Origin: Candidatus Gastranaerophilales bacterium | GTDB lineage: Bacteria > Cyanobacteriota > Vampirovibrionia > Gastranaerophilales > Gastranaerophilaceae | DNA length: 24,588 bases | Reading direction: 5' to 3' | Assembly: GCA_905235825.1 (NCBI GenBank) | Contig: CAJONH010000277.1 | Span: 1 to 24,588 of the forward strand | In this document: in pieces, positions 17,283 through 24,588 of the stretch | How positions within the stretch are numbered: position 1 is the stretch's first letter | Layout: each line of letters begins with the position of its first letter | Position numbers and translations under genes: made by a program | The notes under the pieces: model-generated | Databases searched by the model: none | What the model saw: only the letters and a program-made list of their open reading frames with translations | What the model was told of the DNA's origin: nothing

Positions 17283-18029
17283 ATGAACGAAAACACTCTA
17301 ACCACTGAACAAATATATGAAATATTAAATCCTTGGAAAAGAAGACAATATGAAATTTTTTCACAGGCTGTTAATGCTCAGGTTTTTAATATAAAGAAAG
17401 CAAAATTTTTTCTGCCTCATTATCCCAAGGACTGTATTTCAAGAATAATTGTTGATTCCGATAATTATTGGGATATATCTGCACTTGATATTATAAATAA
17501 TTATCTACCTGATAATGCTGTTATTCTCGATATCGGGGCAAATATCGGCAGTCATTCCGTGTATTGGGCTTTAGAACGCCATGCTAAGAAAATATATGCT
17601 TTTGAACCTTTTGCCGATACATTTTTAATACTTCAGGCAAATGTCAGACTTAATTCGCTGGAGGATTGTATTCAAATTTATAATTTCGGACTTATGGATG
17701 AAACCTGCAGGGGAGAAGTAAGTAGTTTTGTTGAAACAAATATCGGAGGAACTTCTTTTAAAAAGTCATCAGGCGGAAATTATACATTTAGACAGCTTGA
17801 TAGAATAAATATACCCGAAAAAATAGATTTAATAAAAATAGATGTTGAAGGTGCAGAAATTGAATGTTTAAAAGGGGCAGTAAAAACAATATGTTCCAAT
17901 AAACCGGTTATAGTTTTGGAAACTTTCGATTATAAAGATAAAGTTGATAGTTTTATGAAATCGATATCTTATAAATTGGCTTGTCCTATTAGAGAAGGAG
18001 CTGATTATATATATACTTATAATCCGTAA
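17283..18029 (+). CDS. FkbM-family SAM-dependent methyltransferase
   Basis: A 248-residue Rossmann-fold methyltransferase. The SAM-binding motif I is VILDIGANIGSHS with D83. The acidic end of the next strand is in YAFEPF, and IDLIKIDVEGAE (D187) is the typical FkbM signature. Family members O-methylate sugars and other small molecules, often on glycans or lipopolysaccharide; the substrate here cannot be read from sequence. There is no signal peptide, so it acts in the cytoplasm. The ATG has no strong Shine-Dalgarno. It has its own near-consensus promoter and ends three bases from the convergent response-regulator gene, with no hairpin terminator between them. Confidence 0.85.
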   Translation: MNENTLTTEQIYEILNPWKRRQYEIFSQAVNAQVFNIKKAKFFLPHYPKDCISRIIVDSDNYWDISALDIINNYLPDNAVILDIGANIGSHSVYWALERHAKKIYAFEPFADTFLILQANVRLNSLEDCIQIYNFGLMDETCRGEVSSFVETNIGGTSFKKSSGGNYTFRQLDRINIPEKIDLIKIDVEGAEIECLKGAVKTICSNKPVIVLETFDYKDKVDSFMKSISYKLACPIREGADYIYTYNP

Positions 18030-18032
18030 TTT

Positions 18033-18746
18033 TTAATCGGCATCACTTCCAAACGGGGTTAGTTTATAACCGACATTTGTAACTGTTTGCAGATAATCAG
18101 GCATTTTAGGATTTTGTTCGATTTTTTGGCGAAGCCCTCCTACGTGTACACGAAGCATACGTACATCATCATCGGAATTGTATCCCCATACTTCATTTAA
18201 AAGTACAGCAAGGGTTACTGCTTCGTTGAAATGCTGCATAAGGCAGTATAAAATTTCAAACTCGGTGGGTGTTAATTTAATGCGTTTTCCTTTTATTTCA
18301 GTTTCCAGAGAGTCAGGAAAAATTTCAATATCCCCTGTTTTTAAAATTTCATGTTTTACTGACGGGAGTGCTTTTACGGAAGGACTGCGTCTTACCAAAG
18401 CTCGAACTCGAAGCAGAACTTCCTGAATATCAAACGGTTTTACTATATAATCATCCGCACCGGAGTCAAATCCCTGAGTTTTATCTGTAATTGTACCTTT
18501 TGCGGTCAGCATTAAAATGGGAATATCGGGCTTGGTTTTTCTTATATTTTTACAAACGTCGAAACCGTTCATTTTCGGCATCATAACATCAAGTAAAATT
18601 AAATCGTAATTTTCTTTTAGAGCTTTATTCAGTGCTTCTTCTCCGTCTTTTGCTATATCTACGTTATATCCGCTGTGTGAAAGGTCAAATTCAAGAAGTT
18701 CCCTGATTTCATTATCATCATCGGCAATAAGAAGTTTTTGCAGCAT
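18033..18746 (-). CDS. OmpR/PhoB-type response regulator, orphan
   Basis: A 237-residue two-domain transcription regulator. The receiver domain (1-120) has the acidic pocket D9/D10, phospho-acceptor D53 (LILLDVMMP), T81 and K103. The winged-helix DNA-binding domain (about 135-232) ends in a typical MLRVHVGGLRQKIE recognition helix and TNVGYKL wing. The start is the ATG at 18746 with GAGGT four bases upstream. No histidine kinase is adjacent, so its partner is encoded elsewhere. In this lineage unlinked OmpR-type regulators such as RpaA/RpaB are common, but I cannot assign it to either. It is convergent with the methyltransferase gene and divergent from the LolA-like operon. Confidence 0.93.
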   Translation of the reverse strand: MLQKLLIADDDNEIRELLEFDLSHSGYNVDIAKDGEEALNKALKENYDLILLDVMMPKMNGFDVCKNIRKTKPDIPILMLTAKGTITDKTQGFDSGADDYIVKPFDIQEVLLRVRALVRRSPSVKALPSVKHEILKTGDIEIFPDSLETEIKGKRIKLTPTEFEILYCLMQHFNEAVTLAVLLNEVWGYNSDDDVRMLRVHVGGLRQKIEQNPKMPDYLQTVTNVGYKLTPFGSDAD

Positions 18747-18770
18747 TTTTACCTCGCTTAATACCTGTTT

Positions 18771-18799
18771 ATTATTGCATATTCAAAATTTTTTCTCAA
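18771..18799 (-). promoter_or_regulatory. Putative promoter of the response-regulator gene
   Basis: On the minus strand, TTGAGA (18799-18794) and AATAAT (18776-18771) are separated by 17 bases, with TGC directly before the -10 as an extended element. The start would be about 20 bases before the ATG. Confidence 0.5.
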
Positions 18800-18880
18800 T
18801 ATTATTACTGCTGTTATTATTATCTTTTTATTTGTATTTATCATTGTTATATATTAACATATAATTATTCGGAGAAATAA

Positions 18881-19417
18881 ATGCATTTTATAAAAACAAA
18901 AAAAATTTTATATTTTATTATTATTATTATTTTTTTTATGTTGCCGGAGTATGTTTTTGCGGATGTGTGGGAAAATCAGGTACAAATTGAAAATATTACC
19001 GCTAAATTACCCGAAATAAAAAGTATAAAATGTAAATTCAGACAGGAAAAACTTCTGCCTGATATAGAAAAACCGATTTTATCATCGGGTGATTTTGAAT
19101 TTATAGAAAATAACGGAGTTTATTTTTATACAACATATCCTGTTAAATATACAGTTGATTATACAAATAAAAATTACAAACAAATTAATGATATAATAAG
19201 GGCAATTTCAGAAAAAAAATATAAAAAATTGGAAAAGGAATTTAATTTTTATTTTCAGGAAAATAAGCCAAATTGGATAGTCGGACTTAAACCTGACGAA
19301 AATCAAAAAACTGCCGATTTTTTATATTCAATTTTAATTGAAGGCAGTGATTATATTCAAAAAATAAAAATAGAAATGCACAACGGCTCATCAACTACAT
19401 TATGGTTTGAAAAATGA
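18881..19417 (+). CDS. LolA-like outer-membrane lipoprotein carrier protein
   Basis: A 178-residue exported protein. Residues 1-27 form a signal peptide (basic start, long Ile/Phe core, cleavage after VFA). The mature part has the LolA-like pattern: an early amphipathic stretch followed by SIKCKFRQEK, a short-stranded beta sheet around SSGDFEF and GVYFYTTYPVKYTVDY, and a C-terminal strand pair ending STTLWFEK. Members bind an acyl or lipid moiety in the periplasm. The ribosome site GGAG is 6 bases before the ATG. The stop overlaps the start of the next gene (ATGA), so the two are translationally coupled. Its location with an MMPL exporter and an acyltransferase suggests a dedicated carrier rather than the housekeeping LolA. 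Residue-level similarity is modest, so the name is by family style plus context. Confidence 0.75.
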   Translation: MHFIKTKKILYFIIIIIFFMLPEYVFADVWENQVQIENITAKLPEIKSIKCKFRQEKLLPDIEKPILSSGDFEFIENNGVYFYTTYPVKYTVDYTNKNYKQINDIIRAISEKKYKKLEKEFNFYFQENKPNWIVGLKPDENQKTADFLYSILIEGSDYIQKIKIEMHNGSSTTLWFEK

Positions 19418-21480
19418 AAATTATAAAATTTACTGCTTTATTTTTTATATTAATTTTTTTTATTATTGTAATATTTTGTAAAAAAGTAAATTTTGAAACA
19501 AACCTTGTAAAAACATTACTTCCTGAAAATGTTCAAAATGTATCTGATATTATTTTAATTTCAAATAAATCATTATTGATAACTAAAGTTATTTTTGAAG
19601 GTAATGATATTTCAAAATTAAAAGAAAAGTTTTTGAAAAAAATGAATAATGATTTTTTTGAAGTAAATGAATTTGATTTTTCTAACATTTTTTCGGAATA
19701 TAAAAAATCCAATTCCAATTTTTTATCAGACGATGATAGAGATTTATTGAAAAATAAAAAATATGATATTTTATATAAAAATGCATTGGAACAGCTTTAT
19801 AATCCGATTTCCGTTCAAATTATACCGTTTGAAAAAGACCCTTATTTTCTATTCACGGATTTTTTACTTTCCAATAAGCCTGAAAAAAAACAATATGATA
19901 ATTTAACTGCAATTGAATTAAGAGTAAAAGATACAAATAAAAATCCTATCGAACTTATTAATAAAGAAATTGAAAAACTTATAAAACTTCAATCAGAATT
20001 ATCAAGTGAAAATTCCAAAATACATCTTGCAGGAACTCCCGTTCATTCTTATTATACAAGTAAAAATGCAAAAACAGCAATTAATATTATTACAATTTTA
20101 TCTTTATTATTAATTTTAGCTGTTACTTATTACTATTTTAAAAATATAAAAATAATCATACCTGTTATATTAAGTATAGGTTTTGGAATTTTATCGGGAT
20201 TTTGTGCCGTAAAATTATTTTTTCAGGATTTTCAGGTTATAACAATGGTATTTTCAACGTCAATTATAGGACTTGGTATTGATTATTCATATCATTACTT
20301 TTTTCATCAAGAAATTAATAAAAATTTTATAAAAAATCTAACTATCAGTATCCTTACAACAATTGTGCCTTTTATACTATTTTATTTAACCGGCATTGAA
20401 CTTTTAAAACAAATTGCCGTATTTTCGATTTTTGCACTTATTTCAATATACTGCTTTGTTCTTTTATATTATTCTTATTTTAAAATTCCAAAACCCGAAA
20501 AAAATATTAGGATAAATTATAATGTAAGCAAAGCAGTTTTATGTTTATTAATAATTCTTTCAGTTACGGGGTATTCAAAATTAAAATTTAATGATTCTCT
20601 TTCTGCTTTTTATGTTCCTTCAAAAAAATTATTGAAGGCTGAACAATTATATAAAAAATCCGAAAATAAAGAAAATATTCAAACTCAAATTATAACCGTA
20701 AAAGGAAAAAATATAGAAGAAATATTAGAAAAAGAAAATATAATTGCAGAAAAATTAAAAGAAGAAAAAATTGAATATATTTCGCTTTCAAAAATTTTTC
20801 CTTCTGTAAAAACTCAAAAAGAAAACATTAAATTAGTTAAAGAATTATATAGAAATAATCTTGATAATTTTAAAAATATTCTATCAGATAAACAAATAAA
20901 TAATTTAAAAAATCAGAAATACCAAATAATAAATGCACCTGCTATAAAAGAGTTTTTCTTAAACGAAAATACTTCAATGATGTACGTTTTCACACAAAAG
21001 GATTTAAAAATCGATGAAAAAGGTATGAAAATAATAAATATAAAAACCGATACAGAAAATTATTTAAAAGAATACAGATATAAAATTATAAAATATATAC
21101 CATTATTATTTCTTTCTGTTTTCATTTTCCTTTGGATATTTTATGGTATAAAAAAAGGATTTAAAATTTTTCTGCCGTCTATAGCGGGTATATTTTCCTG
21201 TATAGGTTTAGCATCTTTAATATATAGTGAAATAAATTTATTTAGTATAATTTCTATGTTTTTAGTTTTGGGTTTTACTATTGATTATTCGGTTTTCCAA
21301 TCAGAAAATAAACAAAACAGTAATAATGCAGTTTTTGTTTCAGCACTTACAACATCATTTTCTTTTTTACTTTTATCCTTAACTTCATTTAAATTATTAA
21401 GTTCAATTGCACTAATTCTATTCTTCGGTATAATTGTTTCGTATCTTACAGGTAATATAATTTATAGAAAAGATGAATGA
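19414..21480 (+). CDS. MMPL/RND-family exporter
   Basis: A 688-residue inner-membrane transporter with the duplicated RND layout. TM1 (about 5-21) is followed by a periplasmic domain (22-215), then a cluster of six helices from about 217 to 386. A second periplasmic domain (about 390-558) is followed by five helices (about 562-577, 585-604, 608-628, 636-655, 660-682). Both proton-relay sites are intact: GLGIDYSYH with D290 and GFTIDYSVF with D624, the Asp-Tyr pair typical of MMPL proteins. Members export lipids or polyene-type acyl products powered by the proton gradient. It overlaps the LolA-like gene by 4 bases and is followed after 3 bases by an acyltransferase. The gene is very AT- and Lys/Asn/Ile-rich. 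Substrate unknown. Confidence 0.88.
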   Translation: MKIIKFTALFFILIFFIIVIFCKKVNFETNLVKTLLPENVQNVSDIILISNKSLLITKVIFEGNDISKLKEKFLKKMNNDFFEVNEFDFSNIFSEYKKSNSNFLSDDDRDLLKNKKYDILYKNALEQLYNPISVQIIPFEKDPYFLFTDFLLSNKPEKKQYDNLTAIELRVKDTNKNPIELINKEIEKLIKLQSELSSENSKIHLAGTPVHSYYTSKNAKTAINIITILSLLLILAVTYYYFKNIKIIIPVILSIGFGILSGFCAVKLFFQDFQVITMVFSTSIIGLGIDYSYHYFFHQEINKNFIKNLTISILTTIVPFILFYLTGIELLKQIAVFSIFALISIYCFVLLYYSYFKIPKPEKNIRINYNVSKAVLCLLIILSVTGYSKLKFNDSLSAFYVPSKKLLKAEQLYKKSENKENIQTQIITVKGKNIEEILEKENIIAEKLKEEKIEYISLSKIFPSVKTQKENIKLVKELYRNNLDNFKNILSDKQINNLKNQKYQIINAPAIKEFFLNENTSMMYVFTQKDLKIDEKGMKIINIKTDTENYLKEYRYKIIKYIPLLFLSVFIFLWIFYGIKKGFKIFLPSIAGIFSCIGLASLIYSEINLFSIISMFLVLGFTIDYSVFQSENKQNSNNAVFVSALTTSFSFLLLSLTSFKLLSSIALILFFGIIVSYLTGNIIYRKDE

Positions 21481-21483
21481 AAT

Positions 21484-22380
21484 ATGCAGTGGTTTCAGGC
21501 AAAAGAAAAATCAGCCGGTAAAAAACGATTGATTTTAACTTATTATATTTATCTTATATTCGGAAAAAAAGCAGTTTATATAATTGCATTTTTTGTTTCA
21601 TTTTTTACATTTTTATTTTCAAGCGAAATAAGAAATTATTCAAAAAAATATTTTAGTGTAATTTCAAAATTTGTAAGTATACAACCTTCTTTAATCAATC
21701 AATATAAGCAGATATATTCTTATGCCTGCTCGCTTGTTGATAAAATGATTATGTATTCGGGCGGATTAAATTCGGATGATATTATTTTTGAAAATGAAAC
21801 TGATAAACAAATTCTTTTTAATGATATAGCAAAACAAAAAGGGATTTGTTTTATTTTTTCACATATAGGCAATATTGAAATTTTACAATCATTTTTTCAA
21901 AAACAAAAAGTTTTTCCCAATCTCGGTATAAATGTATTTCTGAATAAAAAACAAACTAAAATTTTTAATGATTTTCTTGATGCAATAAAAAAGCCTATGC
22001 CGATAAAATATATAATTGCAGAAGATTTTGATGCGGCCGGTATTATACAATTAAAAGATAACATTGATAAAGGTGAGGTAATATTTATTGCAGGAGATAG
22101 AATATCCCAAAATAATTCATCAAGAATAATTACAACAACAATGTTTAATCATAAAATAAATTTACCTCAAGGTACGTTCCGTTTGGCAAAACTGCTTGAA
22201 TGTCCTATATATTTTATTTGTGCGATAAAACGAAAAGACGGTAAATACGGGATTATAATAAAAAAGAATGAAGAAAAAGATATAGCAGAAAATTATAAAA
22301 AATATATGGAAGGGATAATTATAGAATATCCCTTCCAATTTTATCATTTTTATGATTTTTTCCGTAATTATAATGAATAA
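21484..22380 (+). CDS. LpxL/HtrB-like lipid acyltransferase (COG4261-like)
   Basis: A 298-residue membrane-associated acyltransferase. It opens with W-F-x-x-K-E-K-S-A-G, followed by a hydrophobic segment near residues 32-48 that would anchor it in the inner membrane. The catalytic H-x4-E motif is intact as SHIGNIE (H127, E132). Downstream are FIAGDRIS, resembling the GDR motif of the lauroyl/myristoyl acyltransferase superfamily, and LPQGTFRLAKLLECPIYF. It would transfer an acyl chain onto a lipid or glycolipid. Similar predicted acyltransferases accompany LolA-like and MMPL proteins in aryl polyene-type clusters. No strong ribosome site is seen, and translation is probably coupled to the exporter. 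Its 3' end overlaps the convergent gene at 22368 by 13 bases. Confidence 0.82.
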   Translation: MQWFQAKEKSAGKKRLILTYYIYLIFGKKAVYIIAFFVSFFTFLFSSEIRNYSKKYFSVISKFVSIQPSLINQYKQIYSYACSLVDKMIMYSGGLNSDDIIFENETDKQILFNDIAKQKGICFIFSHIGNIEILQSFFQKQKVFPNLGINVFLNKKQTKIFNDFLDAIKKPMPIKYIIAEDFDAAGIIQLKDNIDKGEVIFIAGDRISQNNSSRIITTTMFNHKINLPQGTFRLAKLLECPIYFICAIKRKDGKYGIIIKKNEEKDIAENYKKYMEGIIIEYPFQFYHFYDFFRNYNE

Positions 22381-22868
22381 TCAACAGCAGGATAGACGGT
22401 AGTTTGAACACCTGCAGGAAGTTCAACGGCAGTACCTTTCATTAATAAAAACAACGGGCATATCAAAGCACTTAAAACAATTGAGCGAGCCATTCTACTT
22501 TCTGATTTTTTATTAATACTGCCTGAAAAAGCAACCTGTCTTCCGTCATACAGTGTAGAAGTAAAACCTGCAACAGAAAGTTCAGCGGGTCTGCCTATTC
22601 TGTTTTTTGGTTCAAGTCTTGTTATTGCTGCTTTAACGGGAGTTCCTGCGGGAAAAACGATATTTCCGTTAGTATCTCTAACAACATTAACAATGTGGAA
22701 ATTAACATTATCACCGGATTTATTTGTTTCAGCAGATATAGTACTATCAGATTGAATTAAAATCGGCGTTTTTGATGATAATTCAAAAGCTGATGCAGAA
22801 ACATTAAAACCGAGAACGAAAGATGCTAATAATACAGTCAAACATAATGAAAATAATCTTTTAATCAT
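22368..22868 (-). CDS. Exported protein of unknown function
   Basis: A 166-residue protein beginning with a signal peptide (MIKRLFSLCLTVLLASFVLG...SASA, cleavage near residue 28). The mature part is beta-rich, with an N-terminal strand (KTPILIQSDSTISAE), a G-D-x-V-x-F segment, an FPAGTPVKAAITRLEP hairpin and a GRQVAFSGSI strand. It then has a hydrophobic stretch (ARSIVLSALICPLFLLMKG) and ends with ELPAGVQTTVYPAVDY. The G-x-x-V-x-F / PAGTPVKA pattern resembles small periplasmic SH3- or OB-like domains seen with envelope proteins, but I do not recognise a named family. The ATG at 22868 was chosen because AAGGAAG precedes it and the signal peptide then starts correctly; the frame extends 21 codons further upstream without support. 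Confidence 0.7.
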   Translation of the reverse strand: MIKRLFSLCLTVLLASFVLGFNVSASAFELSSKTPILIQSDSTISAETNKSGDNVNFHIVNVVRDTNGNIVFPAGTPVKAAITRLEPKNRIGRPAELSVAGFTSTLYDGRQVAFSGSINKKSESRMARSIVLSALICPLFLLMKGTAVELPAGVQTTVYPAVDYSL

Positions 22869-22969
22869 AAATACTTCCTTTAATTTTGTGATTTTACCCA
22901 CAAATATTGTATCATAGAATTTAATACACATGAATAAAAAATTACTTAGAATAAAAAATACTATAAAAA

Positions 22970-23770
22970 CTATATTATTTTTATAATATTTTTAATTAAA
23001 CTTTTAAAATTATCTTTGACTTTATTTGCCGTTTCAATTACTTCTTCGTGAGATAAAGGTTTATCCTTTACACCTGCTGCATAATTTGTCAAACAGCTTA
23101 TTCCTAAAACATTTAGTCCGCACCACTTAGCAGTTATTGCTTCCGGTACCGTCGACATACCGACGGCATCAGCACCTGATAAGCGGAGCATATTTATCTC
23201 TGCCGGTGTTTCATAGCTTGGCCCGGTTGTTGCAGCATAAACACCTTTGCATGTTCTTATATTTAAATTTTTAGCTGTATTTTCAGCTTTTTCAATGAGT
23301 TCTTTTGAATATACTTCACTCATATCGGGAAAACGAACCCCTAAATCATTATCATTTTCTCCGATTAAGGGATTAGTTCCCATAAAATTTATATGGTCTG
23401 TGATAAACATTAAGTCAGCAGGGGAAAAATTTTTATTAACGGCACCTGCTGCATTTGTTATAATCAAAGTTTGAATGCCTAATTTTTTCATAACCTTTAC
23501 GGGATATGTAACCGTCTGCATTGGATATCCTTCATAGAAATGGTACCTGCCCTGCATCATTACAACATTTTTACCTTCAATTTCGGCAAAAACAAGCTGA
23601 CCTTTATGTCCTACAACACAGGATTTTTCAAACTTCGGAATGTCTGAATAAGGAATAACAATACCGTTAAATTCATCGGCAAAACCGCCAAGCCCCGACC
23701 CGAGTATAATACCTGTTTGCGGTTGAAACTCACAAATTTTTTCTTTGATATAATTAACCGATGATTGCAT
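22970..23770 (-). CDS. punA: Purine-nucleoside phosphorylase (trimeric PunA type)
   Basis: A 266-residue cytoplasmic enzyme that cleaves inosine or guanosine with phosphate to the base and ribose 1-phosphate (purine salvage). Family motifs appear in order: GIILGSGLGGFAD (phosphate loop), VGHKGQLVFAEIEG, MMQGRYHFYEGYP, NAAGAVN, TGPSYETPAEI, GADAVGMSTVPE (purine- and ribose-binding Glu/Met) and SCLTNYAAG (base-binding Asn). Length is typical for the trimeric class, as opposed to the shorter hexameric DeoD. It starts two bases after the queD stop, with its GAGGAG ribosome site inside the end of queD, so the two genes form an operon. Confidence 0.95.
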   Translation of the reverse strand: MQSSVNYIKEKICEFQPQTGIILGSGLGGFADEFNGIVIPYSDIPKFEKSCVVGHKGQLVFAEIEGKNVVMMQGRYHFYEGYPMQTVTYPVKVMKKLGIQTLIITNAAGAVNKNFSPADLMFITDHINFMGTNPLIGENDNDLGVRFPDMSEVYSKELIEKAENTAKNLNIRTCKGVYAATTGPSYETPAEINMLRLSGADAVGMSTVPEAITAKWCGLNVLGISCLTNYAAGVKDKPLSHEEVIETANKVKDNFKSLIKNIIKII

Positions 23771-23772
23771 TA

Positions 23773-24132
23773 TTACTCCTCATAATAACTTGCACAAGCC
23801 TTTTCGGTTTCCCAAACCGATACTTTGGAAATTTGCGGTATTTTTAACTTTAATTTTTCATATATATATTTTGAAAGTATTTCACTTGAAGGACTTATTC
23901 CTTCAAAATCAGGCAGAGTATTTATATCCTTATGATCCAGTATATCTAAAACCATATTAAGCTCACGTTTCAATACTTTGAAATCAATAAGCAGATTTGA
24001 CTTATCAAGCAGTGTACCTTTAGCGTATACTTCAACCTTCCAATTATGTCCGTGCTGATTTTCACACTCGCCGTTATAGTTCAAAAGATGATGTGCCGCT
24101 GAAAAAGAGCTTTCTACTTTTAATTCATGCAT
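23773..24132 (-). CDS. queD: 6-carboxy-5,6,7,8-tetrahydropterin synthase (QueD / PTPS family)
   Basis: A 119-residue enzyme converting 7,8-dihydroneopterin triphosphate to 6-carboxytetrahydropterin, the early step of preQ0/queuosine (7-deazaguanine) synthesis. Zinc ligands are H14, H27 and H29 (SAAHH, QHGHNW). The catalytic Cys is C23, giving the C-x3-HGH spacing typical of QueD. DHKDIN supplies the catalytic Asp/His, and the C-terminal glutamate lies in VWETEKACASYYEE. Length is standard. The start is the ATG at 24132 after GAGGG. It is the first gene of a two-gene unit with punA. No queC, queE or queF is present in the window. Confidence 0.93.
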   Translation of the reverse strand: MHELKVESSFSAAHHLLNYNGECENQHGHNWKVEVYAKGTLLDKSNLLIDFKVLKRELNMVLDILDHKDINTLPDFEGISPSSEILSKYIYEKLKLKIPQISKVSVWETEKACASYYEE

Positions 24133-24190
24133 TATTTACCCTCTTGTTTTTTCCGGTATATAAATCCTATTTTTACCCCTAATAAATAAT

Positions 24191-24219
24191 ATTATATCTG
24201 TTGTTATGTTAATATGCAA
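24191..24219 (-). promoter_or_regulatory. Promoter of the queD-punA operon
   Basis: On the minus strand, a perfect -10 TATAAT (24196-24191) is preceded after 17 bases by a partial -35 TTGCAT (24219-24214). The start would fall near 24184, giving a leader of about 50 bases. That leader holds a possible GGTA/TACC hairpin and an A-rich tail but no recognisable preQ1 riboswitch consensus. Confidence 0.55.
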
Positions 24220-24287
24220 CAAGCAGTAAAAATTATCAAATTATATAAAATACTTTTTAAATTGACATAATGACAATAATTTTAGCC

Positions 24288-24581
24288 CTATTTAATAATT
24301 TGATTTTTTTTCAAAATTTGAAGTACTATTTGTTCAATACAATTATTTAATTGATTATTTTCAGATGATTTTTTATTAAAAATTTCACCTTCGCCAAATA
24401 AAAACCACTCGGGATTAACGTGCAATTCTTTACATAATTGTGCAAGAAAATCTAATGAAGGAGTTCTTCCTTCATTTTCATAAGAAACAATCGTTCTTTC
24501 CGGAATATTTATTTTCTTTGATAATCTTGCTACAGATAATTCCAATTCTGTTCTAATTGGTTTTATTCTTTCAGCGTACAT
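24288..24581 (-). CDS. Small XRE-type helix-turn-helix regulator
   Basis: A 97-residue protein with a cI/Cro-type helix-turn-helix in residues about 4-62: RIKPIRTELELSVARLSKKI, then IPERTIVSYENEGRTPSLDFLAQLCKEL, ending in HVNPEWFLFGEG. The WFLFGEG end of the fold is common in phage- and chromosome-encoded XRE repressors. The C-terminal 30 residues are short and polar, with no effector domain. The ATG at 24581 is 7 bases from the window edge, so upstream signals are not visible. It lies about 155 bases upstream of queD on the same strand; that gap contains a queD promoter, so it need not be in the same operon. Whether it controls queD-punA is unknown. Confidence 0.8.
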   Translation of the reverse strand: MYAERIKPIRTELELSVARLSKKINIPERTIVSYENEGRTPSLDFLAQLCKELHVNPEWFLFGEGEIFNKKSSENNQLNNCIEQIVLQILKKNQIIK

Positions 24582-24588
24582 ATTACTC

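Noticed and set aside
24133..24190. preQ1 riboswitch in the queD leader
   Set aside because: A GGTA/TACC hairpin followed by an A-rich tail has the right size, but the conserved preQ1-I loop and pseudoknot pairing are not visible.
24288..24581. Prophage edge suggested by the XRE regulator
   Set aside because: No integrase, phage structural gene or attachment repeat is seen; a lone small XRE protein is not enough.

Overview
The window is AT-rich bacterial chromosome with short intergenic gaps. The strongest taxonomic clue is that the RNA polymerase beta' subunit is encoded by two genes (rpoC1, then rpoC2 with a roughly 645-residue SI3-type insertion inside the trigger loop). That split is a hallmark of the Cyanobacteria lineage. 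Low GC, absence of any photosynthesis gene, an autotransporter, a LolA-like protein and a stand-alone type IV pilin-like protein together suggest a non-photosynthetic, double-membrane relative such as gut Melainabacteria/Vampirovibrionia (Gastranaerophilales). The lineage is inference; the split is seen in the sequence.

Layout. 1-2601 (+): 3' part of a large autotransporter adhesin, broken by an apparent one-base frameshift near 721-743. 2709-3686 (+): sigma-70 family factor. 3762-5174 (+): exported N-acetylmuramoyl-L-alanine amidase. 5222-6598 (+): glutamate dehydrogenase with its own extended -10 promoter and a 3' terminator. 6790-7398 (+): prepilin-like protein behind a near-consensus promoter. 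7399-7716: structured RNA candidate (copy A) and a shared bidirectional terminator. 7717-16731 (-): rpoB-rpoC1-rpoC2 operon with a UP-element-like promoter. 16732-17282: rpoB promoter, structured RNA candidate (copy B) and the next gene's promoter. 17283-18029 (+): FkbM-family methyltransferase, tail to tail with an orphan OmpR-type response regulator (18033-18746, -). 18881-22380 (+): tightly coupled LolA-like / MMPL exporter / LpxL-like acyltransferase trio. 22368-22868 (-): exported protein of unknown function. 22970-24132 (-): queD-punA pair. 24288-24581 (-): small XRE-type regulator.

Most notable observation: two intergenic elements, 7438-7586 and 17038-17181, share one secondary structure. 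The stem sequences differ but compensate for each other, while the internal-loop sequences are nearly identical. This is the signature of a conserved structured RNA. The two copies bracket the rpoB-rpoC1-rpoC2 operon. I cannot assign them to a known RNA family. Other items worth checking are the frameshifted adhesin, the export trio with no biosynthetic partner in view, and a U-tract-less hairpin between rpoB and rpoC1.

No tRNA, rRNA, CRISPR array, transposase, integrase or origin was recognised.
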